DNA of 64,000 nucleotides from Crossaster papposus (lineage: Eukaryota > Echinodermata > Asteroidea > Velatida > Solasteridae), in NCBI GenBank assembly GCA_037893245.1, contig JBAIAA010000885.1, positions 1-64,000 of the forward strand, given 5' to 3'. The position numbers were made by a program, and so were the translations under genes. The first letter of the stretch is position 1; each line of letters starts with the position of its first letter. The notes beneath the pieces are model-generated. The model worked only from the letters and a program-made list of their open reading frames with translations, did no database searches and had not been told where the DNA came from. Below are positions 46,110-57,700 of this stretch, piece after piece.

Positions 46110-47670
46110 TATATAACCTGTTCAATGCATCATTAGCAACTCAAAGATATCCTCTCCACTTTTAAGAAAAGTGTTTGTGTAATAGAAAGTTTCATCTCAA
46201 ATGGCACTTTACATCCAAACATGGCATACACATATACAAATAAAAACCAAGTCAAATGTATTCAGGCAATAATTAATAAAATGCCTAGCAAATAAAAAAG
46301 CTACATAAACAAATAAAATGACAAGATTCCCACGAATAAATCTCAACAGCACAAAAAGCGCAAGAAAGAAACAGAAAATGATAAACAATAATCTGATCAA
46401 GAATTATTACACTTAAATTTCAAGCTTCTTTGAAGGGGTTATTTTTTCTCCAGTTCTCAAAATAATTTCGTTACCACCCAAAAGTAATAATTTTTCCACG
46501 GTCTCACTACAACAATACAATCAACAGAAACAAACAGACATGCAAGCCTCAATAAAGTAATTTAAAAAGCAACAAAAAATCGCAATAATATCATACAATT
46601 GTACGCTAAAATACTCTAAAACACACCCGCCCAAAAAAATCGGGCCATTATTCAGATTTTGCTAGGTCATCTTTAATACCTTACACCACTGCCAAGCGCC
46701 ATGCGTATTTACTAAAATACCCAATTATCACGCAACCGATGCAACCTTGAAATAGCAAATATGATTTCCTGTTGTATCTAGAAACGTCAACAAGCAGCCA
46801 ATATCCCGTATGGTGGGACTCCTGTCCACGTCAATGCAGCGTAGAGAAAAAAAACACAAAGTGACAAACATTTGAATCTTTACGACAGATGTTTAACTGA
46901 ATGACAGCCAAAATCACTAAACTCTTAGTCACGGCCATAATGCTCAAGACAGGTCACAAGAAAAGACGATTACTTTGACATACACTCTCAAAATAGCTAC
47001 TGCTATCAAAGATTCAGGTTTGCAACTAAAAGGGCACATAAAATGAGGGAATTCTACTCTTTAAAACAATTTTTTCCTTTTTAATGACACAAAAGAGAAG
47101 TGAACGAGTCAGCCAACAGAAGAAATGTCTGTTCGAGCCTCCACCTAGTTGTGGGGACAGGCTTTTTTGTTTGGAAAAAAACAGACCGAGTAGTGGGGAC
47201 ATTTTCAAGTCCCCATAGCGCGTTGAGTCTTCAGTAAAGGTAGAACAAGGTAAAATTGAGTTAGGGTATAATGAAAGAAAATGTAGAAATGTAGACAAAT
47301 TAGGGTGATGTTGAAAACTTTATAATTTTAGAGTGTTTTGAGTTTGAGATTAGAGAGATTTCCCTTAGCACACAAACCCTATGGATTGTCCCTATAACGC
47401 AATGTACGAAAAGAATGTCTGCGGATTGTGTGCCAAGAAAAGGATTTGGAGGATTTAAAAATCACCAGAGAAATCGGATATATATTTGCTGAGAAGACAA
47501 AAATTGAATATTTACAACTAACATTCCCTGGTTATCATTCCTCATAAACTAAATTCCTCCCTCTTTCATCAGCGCCAAAACAGAGCCAGCTATCTATCAA
47601 ACTTGTAACTCATAAAAAGTTGGTTTTTGATAGGTTGTGATAGTTACAAAAGTAAGAAGTTTGAATTATT
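46110..47670. other. Convergent intergenic region, right part
   Basis: AT-rich. A GGGGAC/CCCCAC motif pair near 47150-47215 and TTAGGGT motifs near 47265-47305 hint at a decayed inverted-repeat element. No gene seen. Confidence 0.5.
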
Positions 47671-48436
47671 TATTGACATGCCATTTATGACAAATAGCTG
47701 GATTTGTCCAAACAGCTTCCGGTTCAACTAACAAAGAATATCACCAACAGCCTAATGTCACAATTACGGATGAAAATTTGTTGACAAATTTGACAACTAA
47801 TTGAAAATCGAGACGTTTTCTGCTCATTAACATTGACTTAGCTTAAGAACAGCTATATTTTTCAAGTTTCTCCAATAATGATGGGCATTGGGTTTGGTTA
47901 GTCAGGCCAAACCGACCGAAACATGAAAAATAAAAACCGAATCTGAACCGAAATCAATTTTTGAACCGAAACCGACCCGAAATGATGAAAACCAAACCCC
48001 CCCCCACCCCACCCCACCACACCACTGAATGTCTTGCTTGGACGAATGTCCTTTCACAGCGTGTCCGCCTTTGTGCTAGAAATTACCCACATTGGGTCGT
48101 GTTATTGAAAACAGTTGTCTGTCAGTACAAATCCAAACCGTACATTGATCACAAACACTCGATTTAACGTGACCTAAAGACTGCACATCATGGTTGTACA
48201 TGTACGATAACGCGGTGGATTGACATGGTACCATAATAAGTAAGCAATAGCTGGCACAGTAATCCTGGAATATTATTGGACCACATGAATTACATACTGT
48301 TTCGGTTTATTTTCGGCTTATTTCAGTTTTTTGCAAGATGGCTTAAACGACACGACCCGATCTAAAAATTACAAGCGCAAAACCGAAACCGACCCGACTG
48401 AAATGTTAGAAAAAAATATCGGACCCGACCCGACCC

Positions 48437-48622
48437 AAAGTCGGTTCCGGGTCGGTTCCGGGTCGGTTCCGGGTCGGTTTCTGGTCGATTTCGGGTCGGT
48501 TTCGGGTCGGTTTCGGGTCGGTTCCGGGTCGGTTCCGGGTCGGTTCCGGGTCGGTTCCGGGTCGGTTTCGGGTCGGGTCGGTTTCGGGTCGGGTCGGTTT
48601 CGGGTCGGTTCGGTTCGTGTTG
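48437..48622 (+). repeat. 11-bp minisatellite (GGTTCCGGGTC)
   Basis: About 16 units of GGTTYCGGGTC, with CGACCCGAAACC-type relatives at 47905-47990 and 48380-48430. It lies within 100 bp downstream of the OFD1 stop, probably in its 3'UTR. Arg/Pro- or Gly/Ser-rich frames here are repeat artefacts. Confidence 0.93.
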
Positions 48623-48717
48623 GCACATCATTATACTCCATGTGTTCTTGTAAGTTTTTATAACGAAAGGTTAATTACAGGTCTAACATACCTGATGATG
48701 ACGGAATGAAGATAAAA

Positions 48718-48766
48718 CTACCAGTCATCAAATGGATCCTCGGAATCGTTGGACACGTGGCTTGTG
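48718..48766 (-). CDS. OFD1: OFD1 last exon (C-terminal acidic DDW)
   Basis: Acceptor ctctttctgcag, 49 nt: STSHVSNDSEDPFDDW then TAG at 48720-48718. Phase 2 entry fits the preceding exon. Vertebrate OFD1 ends EELDDSW, so the tail is recognisable despite its size. Confidence 0.85.
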
Positions 48767-51700
48767 CTGCAGAAAGAGATTTGAAAAAAGTGCATCATGT
48801 AAACTACAAAATAATGGAGAAACAAAACACTGATTCATAGACTGAAGTATTAGTTCGTAGTTCATTTGATTTCCACAATATCAAATATCATTGACATGCC
48901 ATTTATGACAAATAGCTGGATTTGTTCAATTTCTGGAAATTATAGCTGTTCTTAAGCTAAGTCATTGTTAATTAGTTGTCAAATTTGTCAACAAATTGTA
49001 GTACTGAGTACTAACTACAGATGCCTGGAACAAATATGTGTCAATTTCCAGAGTGACGCACTATCAAAACAGTTCACTGGTGAGAATATTTTGCCTGGGA
49101 AGTTTTTTGCAAAGTTGCAAATGGATTTTCAATTGACTGCAAATCGATAAATTATAAATTATGCTATTGTAATGTTTAAAGGTAGGGTACACCATTGGTA
49201 ATGCTTGAATTATCATGAACGGGTGGATTTTGGGGGGAGGTTGTATTTTATAGTAAATTTCGTTTAAATGGCCTGTCCGAAGTTTTACAATCTCGGATGC
49301 TGAAAAAAAAGCAAGACAAAACGGCATTCGTTTTTAACCGGCGTCAGGCAGCGGTTCTTATGTTGTTCTTGTTTTTTCGCAATCGCCTTCCGGTAATCAA
49401 AAATTCAATTTTATAAAATTCAATTTTTCAGAAACAATTACAGGATATGTAGCACAATCCTTTTGCTGGATGCCTTAAATCATTATTTACTTTTAAATAA
49501 GTAAGATATTTCTTAAAAATTTGGGAGTAATTTTTTTCGATATCTGAAAATGGTTTATCCTACCTTTAAGAGGTGGGAAAATAGATCCGTCAATCACATT
49601 AATAGGAAAGCGAAGTTAACTTGATGTCGTGAAACAATCAGAGAAATTCACGTTTATATTTACATATGACAAGTACGAACCATTCATAAAAACCATTCAT
49701 ACAGAATCCATATATTATGGGTTAATGTATATCAACCATGCACTCGTTTTTATCTTGGATTTTTGCCCTAAATACCACCTTAAGAAACTAAAACATAATG
49801 TGACCTGTCCGACGAAACCCGGACAAAGTCGCACATTGTGTTTTATTACAATGTATTGATTTTACCATTTTGAGGTTTTGGGTTTTTCTGAATCACGAAC
49901 TATTAATCTACAATCTCCCCAAATTTGAACTTAATTCGTCACCCAGAAGTGTGTTTTTTGTTGATTTTGTGAACCACTTGTGTATAGAAATAATACGCTT
50001 TTCTGAACTTCAAAGCTGTTTATCTCATAATTAGGTTGTCAGGGTTTTATCAAAATCCTTCCACCAGGGGAGATAGGGTGGGGGTATATATGTAAATGAT
50101 ACATCATTTTAAAGCTGAAAACCTAGAGAATTTAAAAAAAGCAAAATCTAAAAAACTAAAATTGTCAACTTTGTCGGGGCTTCGTTGGAGCAGGTCACAT
50201 ATTCCAATCACCTTGGCGGCCTAATTTGACTGTTTCGCAAGTTGAAGCATTCCACATTTTATCTATTGCCCTCTCGTATTTATATATTACCCTGACAGGC
50301 ATTTAGTATTAATCCATACAATGGGCAATGACTGACCTGTTAGGTTCTTGAGAGATCTCCATTTCATACTCCATGTTGAATGCTGCATTAGACTGAGTAC
50401 TGACTGCAGATGCCTGGAAACAAAACAAGAAAGACGATTATTATTCATATCGTAAGCTGTCACGGTGTGTTCCGCATGGACTGTATGTAAATGGGTAATG
50501 CTCAAATCCTTCTTCTGGCTATCAAGCAGACATGGTGAAGAAGTGGGATACAACAAATCAGGGCAAAAGTAAGCCTCTGGAGGACAAAATCTGGAGAGAA
50601 GTAGGACTTTGACGGGCTTTCAGGAGTAGTTTTCAGTGATGCTCGTGCTTGTCCACTGCATCATAAGCCTCATTTGGCATCTTCATTACTCAACACTTGT
50701 GTGCTATCCAGGAGTGTACATCCAAACAGACTTAGGCCGTGTCCGAAACGAGTGTCTAGAGCTATGGTCTACGTCTACAGCTACAGCTACGTCTTCGTAA
50801 GCGCTAAGGCAAATGGAATTCGGACGTGGCTACGGTAGAGCCTACGGCTAGTTATTGCGCCCCCAAGCGATGCTTGAATTAGTGTTTGCAAAATTACGAT
50901 GTAAGAATTTACAACAATTATCGTCTGCTAGATGTTACGCAATGTTTGTTTACAGCCAGTCGAAATACCTGATGATATTGACGTATCTGTCGATCTGTTA
51001 GTTTCAATTCAATGCACTATCATTAAAAACTAAACGAAAATTTGCTCCAAAATTAACGTTAGTGCTGCCGCCATTTTGTTTTGCCTGAGCTAGACAACTT
51101 CTTTTACGGCTAGATTTGTGTGACATTGTAGCCGTAGCTGTAGTTCTAGACGGCATTTCGGACAGCGCTACAAAATGGCCGACGCAGACAATAGCTGTAG
51201 CTGTAGCTCTAGACACCCGTTTTGGACACGGCCTAAGGTAGCACCTGCCTATTGATGTCAGGAACCAATTCCAGATTATGGAATAGAGTAACTGTAACTA
51301 ACTCTATTTGTGACCTGTTCCAACGAAACCCAGACTATTTGTTATTTTTTATAATGTACCTGGAGGCTGTGAAGTCATTTTGGAATGGATTTTATCATTT
51401 TGCGGTTTTGGGTTTTACTAAATCACGACCTATTAATCTACAATCTCTCAAAGTTTGAACATAATCCTTCACCCATCAGCTTCTTTTCTGTCGATTTTGT
51501 TAAACAATTGTGTATAGAAATAATACGCTTTTCTGAACTTCAAAGCCGTTTATCTCATAATTAGGTTAATTGTCAGGGTTTTATCACTAAATCCTTCCCC
51601 CTTAGGGAGATAGGGTGGGGTACATATGTACATGGTACATCATTTTAAAGCTAAGAACCTAGAGAATTAAACAAAAATGGCAACTTTGTCCGGGTTTTGT

Positions 51701-54700
51701 TGGAGCAGGTCACATATAGTAACGGAAATTCTCAGAGGATGAAAGAGAAGGTTTTGAATGTCATTTGTTGGAATTATTTTTAAATGAAACCAGGCTACAT
51801 GAGAAAACAAAATATATTTCACGTTTAGATGCTCGTGAAATTTGCAGTTTGCTGTTTTGACTCAAGGATGTGGTTGTATTATCATGTGGACCTTTATGAA
51901 CAAGCTGAACAGCAACTTCCGAGAATACCCGTGTTGGTTTTAACCAGTTCGCGCCGGATGACGTATATAAACGCAAAGTTTTCCCCAGATTCAAAACGGA
52001 TGACGCATAAACACGCCACGAGCAAGGCCAGAAATGTCTGTCAGCATAGAGCAAGGCCAGAAATGTCTGTCAGCAGCGAGCAAGGCCGGAAATGCACGAG
52101 TGTGCTCCCCGGCACTATCGGCCTAAACCCGCTTCAAATTGAGATTCGTTAAAAATAATCAAGCCCCTCGGCTCGGTGATGTTAAAATAGTCCCGGCGCG
52201 AACTGGTTAATCAGGAACTGTGTTCCCAAACTAGCTGTAAATGCACACCCTCCGTTCTATCCTTACAACACTGCTCTCTCCTCAACACTGCTCTCTCCTC
52301 AACACTGCTCTCTCCTCAACACTGCTCTCTCCTCAACACTGCTCTCTCCTCAACACTGCTCTCTCCTCAACACTGCTCTCTCCTCAACACTGCTCTCTCC
52401 TCAACACTGCTCTCTCCTCAACACTGCTCTCTCCTCAACACTGCTCTCTCCTCAACACTGCTCTCTCCTCAACACTGCTCTCTCCTCAACACTGCTCTCT
52501 CCTCAACACTGCTCTCTCCTCAACACTGCTCTCTCCTCAACACTGCTCTCTCCTCAACTATGCTCTCCGTATCAATCGCAGTACTACTCTGTCAAAGCTC
52601 ATCAAGGAATTCATGTTTGCTTTAGTTTCGTCAGTCTGTCTGACCTTTCTATCCTGACTCCTGAGGCTGACCTTTCTATCCTGAGGCTCCTCTTGTTTTT
52701 TCTCCTGTAACATCTGCATGTATTTCTGCATAACAGGATCAATCTTCAAGACTTCATCTTCCGTCTTCAAGGTTTCATCTTCTATCTTCTGCTCTTGGCC
52801 AGATTCCCCCGGAGGTTTTGTTCTTTCTTTCTGGTCTGAGTCGGTTTGTTCATCATTCTTCTTATCTACTGCCCTCTGCTGTGTGGTTGGATCTGCATCT
52901 TGTTCCTGGAAAAAAACAACCTATAGGATTTAACTTAATATTAGTCTATTCAGAATGTGGCACCAGAATGTGGCTGGAGTTACCACACTAATTAAAATCG
53001 CCCGATCGTATGGAAGCTATTAAAACAAAACGATGTATCAAAAAAACAACCACTTTTTCTTTGAAAAAAAATGAAAACGAGCAAGATAGAGTAGGAGAGA
53101 CTAAAAATAATTTTAAAAATGTAGATTTTACCCCCCCCCCCCCTCCCATCGGAAAATCCTGAATCTGCGGCTAAGAAAACTAGGATTTTCTCTAATGGTT
53201 TTTATTAAATGTCCAAGAGTAACTGTAATTCAAAACATATTGCATGCATTTGTGACGTGTTGTGAAGGCCAATAGCAGAATATGTACATAAAGATGTAAA
53301 GGTGGCTACATTACACCTGGGGCCAATTTCATAGAGCTGCTAAGCACACAAATTTGCTTAGCATGGAAATTTGTCCTTGGCAAAAACAAGGTTACAGACC
53401 AAATTTTCACGTGATTTTTATTCTTTTTGATTGATAATCCGCTGGTTTTTGGCTTAGCATGAAAAACCCGTAGAATTTTGGCTGGTAACCTGTTTTTAAT
53501 GAGCAAGACTTTTTGCTGCTAAGCAAATTTTTGTGCTTAGCAGCTCTATGAAATTGGCCCCTGGTTACTCATCACCTGTTGCTGTAGTTCCATTAACATA
53601 GCTTGCTCCCTTTCTCGCGCCTCCTGCTCTCGTAGCAGTCTCTCTTCGTCTCGTTTCTTGCGTTTCTCCTCCCACTCGCGTTCCTCTCTTTCCTGTTCGT
53701 TCTTCCCAAGTCTCAACTCTTCATCTGTAACGGAGAAATGTCTTACGGTGATTTGTTTTACTAATAGAAGACAGTTAAGGTTGGTTCATACTTCACACGA
53801 AAGCAAATGCGTACACATTCGACGTCACAAAGCATTTGCTGTGAGCATTCATCGGAGTTGAAATGTGTTCAACTTTTGCAAATTTGCAGCACGAAAAACC
53901 CCTGTAATGACATCACAACTTTGCATTTGCCAAGTATGAATATACATGTGCTGTATTAAAATTTAAAAGAAAAAGTTAAATATTTCTTAATAATTTGGTA
54001 GTAAAACTTGTCGATATCTGCAAATGTTGTATCCTACCTTTAAGTCTATGAATTGTAGTGAGAATTTAAACTATGTAGCTGACTAGCAGCACGTTATGTA
54101 TGCATGAAAAGTATGGGTGTCTACAAATTCTCCTTTCTCGCCGTGCTGAGAGAAAGTTGACTGCATTTGAACTTGGGTACACATGCAAATCATAATTTCG
54201 TGTAAGCCAGCCTGCAACGGTTACACGGTTAACCGACCGTTAAAACGGTTACATTTTTCCGGTTCGGTTAACCTTTTTTTCCCCTTTTTTTTCCTTCAAA
54301 ATAAATGAAACCCCACCAATTGTCAACTTTGCGTGGATTTCGTTGGAGCAGGTCACAAATAGTACAATTTAATAAATTTTGTATAGACATTTCTGATAGC
54401 TTATCTAACATATAGCCAGTCAGCCTATAAAATTTGATGCAGACAATTAGCAATCGCAGATCTGCGTTTATCAACACGTACTACGCGCACACACTAAATT
54501 TCTTGATGAAGCCCATTCCTTCTTTTTTTTTATTATTTAAAAAAATGTTGGTTACGGTTAACCGTAACCGCAAAACAACGGTTACACGGTTAATTTAATA
54601 ACCGGAAACTGGCAGCCTTAATTTGGTGTGTTATCCTTAATTTGACGCGCTTGTCCCTAATAACAAGAGCACGCACACACAATACATTAATCTTGTGTTC

Positions 54701-57700
54701 TGGAAAGGAACGGACCAACATGTTGGCTGTCTGTGTTCTCTTTTGAAATTCCACTTTTTCCAGGAAAAAAAATATTTATTATGGCCACTAAATGTTGATA
54801 AAACTGTTTGCGGTCGGCGATTCTGACTTTGTTTGGAAATCGGTATAGTACAATTTTTTGTTTAGTAATACAAATTCGAGAAGCCACATTTTATAGCTTT
54901 CGAAAATAGGGTCGGTCGGATAACCTAAACCAAATTCTTTTTTTCAATTTTTGTTTGACCTTATGACGACTCACCTCTCAGTTTTTCTTGTGTTTTCACC
55001 CGCTTGACCTCTGACCCCATTTTATCATCAAAGGATTCACCATCTGAGACGCTTGCTAACGGAGAAAGGAACTCTTCGTGGGGCGAGTTGTGGGGCGAGT
55101 CTTGGGGCATGTCTTGGGGCGTGGCGTGGGGCATGGCGTGGGGCGAGGCGTGGGGTGAGGCGTGGGGCGTGTCGTGGGGCGAGGCGTAGGATGATAACTG
55201 AGAGGAACCTAAGGATCTATCAAGAAATGCACAAATTCCACATACAAAAAACGATACAATCAACGATATTCAAAAAATAAAAAATGTATCTTCTCCACAA
55301 ATAAGTGACAAATTTACCCAGTTCGCGTCGGATGCCGTGTATGTACACACAAAGTTTTTGCAGAATTAAAAACGGATGACGAATAGACGTGTCACGAGCA
55401 AAGTCAGAAATAGTGACCTGCTTACAGTGAGTGTGATCAAAAATATCAGGGTGTGATACCCACAGATGCTGGCCTGAACCTATTTCGGATCGAGGTTCAT
55501 AAAAAACAATCCTGCACCTGGGCCCAGTCAATGTCAGAATATTCCCGACACGAACTGGTTAAACAACAATGTCTAGGGAGTTTTTTAAAGATTTACCCCA
55601 ATCTGATTTTTAACTAGAGACACGAGGAATAACCCTACAAATTCTCCATTACTGACTGGATAAACCTAAAGTTCTTTAAAAGGTCCAACATTTGATTAAA
55701 TCTTCTAAATATGATTAACTTTCTGGTTCTGAGAGGGGTCTTGAGTTCACCAAGCATACATTTAACTCGGTCATCAGAATCATCTCGGCATGAACTAGTT
55801 AAACAGCAATGTCCAGGGAATTTTTTAATGATTTATTCCAATCTGATTTTTAACAAGAGACACGAGAAATAACCCTACAAATTCTCCATTACTGACTGGG
55901 TAAACCTAAAGGTCTAAAATTTGATTAAATCGTTTAAATATGATTAGCTTTCTGGTTTTGAGAGGGGTTTGAGTTCATGAAGCATGCACTCAACTCGGCC
56001 ATGCCCTGGGGCCATACTTAAGAATCTGTCACTGTAACAAGGCATATGCTTACTTTATTGACAACTTGTTTCGTTCTTGATGGTCACCAACACAAACAGG
56101 TTTATTAAATGGCGCTGAAGATCCCTTAGTGCCAGGAGAGTCCTGCCCACCCCTTGGTGGAAGTGGTACTGTCCTCTGTACTTCAGGCTGACTGTGTATT
56201 TGACTGGCTATTCCATCCATTAACGGGGGTAGCATCATGTCTTGACTCTGTACCAGCCCTTTATCGGTACAAACTGAAATGCATGCATGGTTATAAATTA
56301 ACACAAACCAAATATTGAATTTACATCATCTCGACGCAAATTCCATCTCATGAATAGTTTAATATATTTTCTCTTTGAACTGGAAATGAATAGAAGCACT
56401 CGATTTTTAATAAATAAAACTTTATAAAGAATTTACCAACCTTGCTTACCCCAAGATAATACATCGCAAGTATTATCGACAGGTGATTCTGTGTGCCCCA
56501 ACTGACGGGCTTGAAGGGGTAGGCTGGTGGATGGCAAAGTGTGGACGCTGGTGACTCGCTCATGGAAATTGGGATAGTTCTGCTCAAGACTCTTTGAGAA
56601 CAGAAAAAACATTATAAATTGCAGAGAAGAGTTTCTATATACTCAATCATTTTTCAAACACTTCTTTAACCAGTTCGCGCCGGAGGACGTATATACACGC
56701 AAAGTCTTCCCCAGATTAAAAACGGATGCTGCATAAAAACGTCACGAGCAAGGCCAGAAATGTCTGTCAGCAGCAAGCAAGGTTGGAAATGTGTGGGTGT
56801 GCTTCCCGGTACGATCAGCCTGAAGCCGCCTCCGATTGAGCTTCAGTAAAAATAATCTCGCACCTCGGCTCGGTGATGTTAAAATAATCCCAGCGAACTG
56901 GTTAACCAGTTCGCGTCGAGGTCGCGTATGCACACATTTTTTTTCTGGATTTAAAACGAATGACGGGTGTCTTGAACCCATCTTGGATCGTGGTTTGTGA
57001 AAAAAAACTATCCAAAATAATCGTACCTCTGCTTCTATTTCCAGCTGCTGGAACCTTGCCTTTGTATCTTCCAGAAAGGCCAAAAAGTCACTGTTGTCAC
57101 TATCGGGATCCCCGATTGGTTCAAAACTTCCCCGGTCAGCCAATAGCAGATGTTGTTCTATATGTCTTTGTCGGAGTGTTGCATCAATGTCAGAATTGTC
57201 TAGTTCTACCTGATCATGCACTGGATGTTCAAAGATGGAGGTGGGAGACCTGGACATGAAACAATAAAAATAATACAGAAATGGCAGGACTCCTTCATCA
57301 GATAATTGACTTGTATTTGTGACCCGTCATCACAAAATGAGCGTAAAGTGGCACGGAGTGATTTCCCAGTACGGCCAGTCAAAGTCAAAATTTGAAGGGG
57401 GTGGTCGATTTTGAGATTATATGTTTTTTTAAAGACTAAATCCCCAACAATCAATTCTCAATTTTTCAGGACGATCAGATAAAAAATAAAAAAAATTGAG
57501 ACAATTTTGACTATGCCTCTCTTTGCGCGTTCACACAATTTCTCGCAAGAAATGCCCGTTTTCTCATAATCTCTGTATTAAGACTCCAGACTAAAAAATA
57601 AAAATAAAAACAATATTGAGTATCAAACCTCCAAGTGTTATATACCATTGAAAAGCTCTGTTTCCACAGAACTTAGAAATACCCATATCTCAATTTTTGA

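Larger units (their letters stand above)
47670..48995. mobile_element. Mosaic repeat region around the OFD1 3' end
   Basis: TGACATGCCATTTATGACAA occurs as direct copies (about 47677 and 48893). TAGCTTAAGAACAGCTATA (about 47839) is inverted near 48943. These bracket the 11-bp minisatellite and the OFD1 last exon, suggesting layered insertions. Confidence 0.55.

Noticed and set aside
48331-48663. Arg/Pro- and Gly/Ser-rich frames on both strands
   Set aside because: They are readings of the 11-bp GGTTCCGGGTC minisatellite downstream of the OFD1 stop.
52241-52657. 138-codon plus-strand frame over an OFD1 exon
   Set aside because: It reads the 17-bp minisatellite and then the antisense of the OFD1 exon.
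55004-55280. Plus-strand Trp/Gly- and Arg/Gly-rich frames
   Set aside because: Antisense of the OFD1 S-P-H repeat exon.
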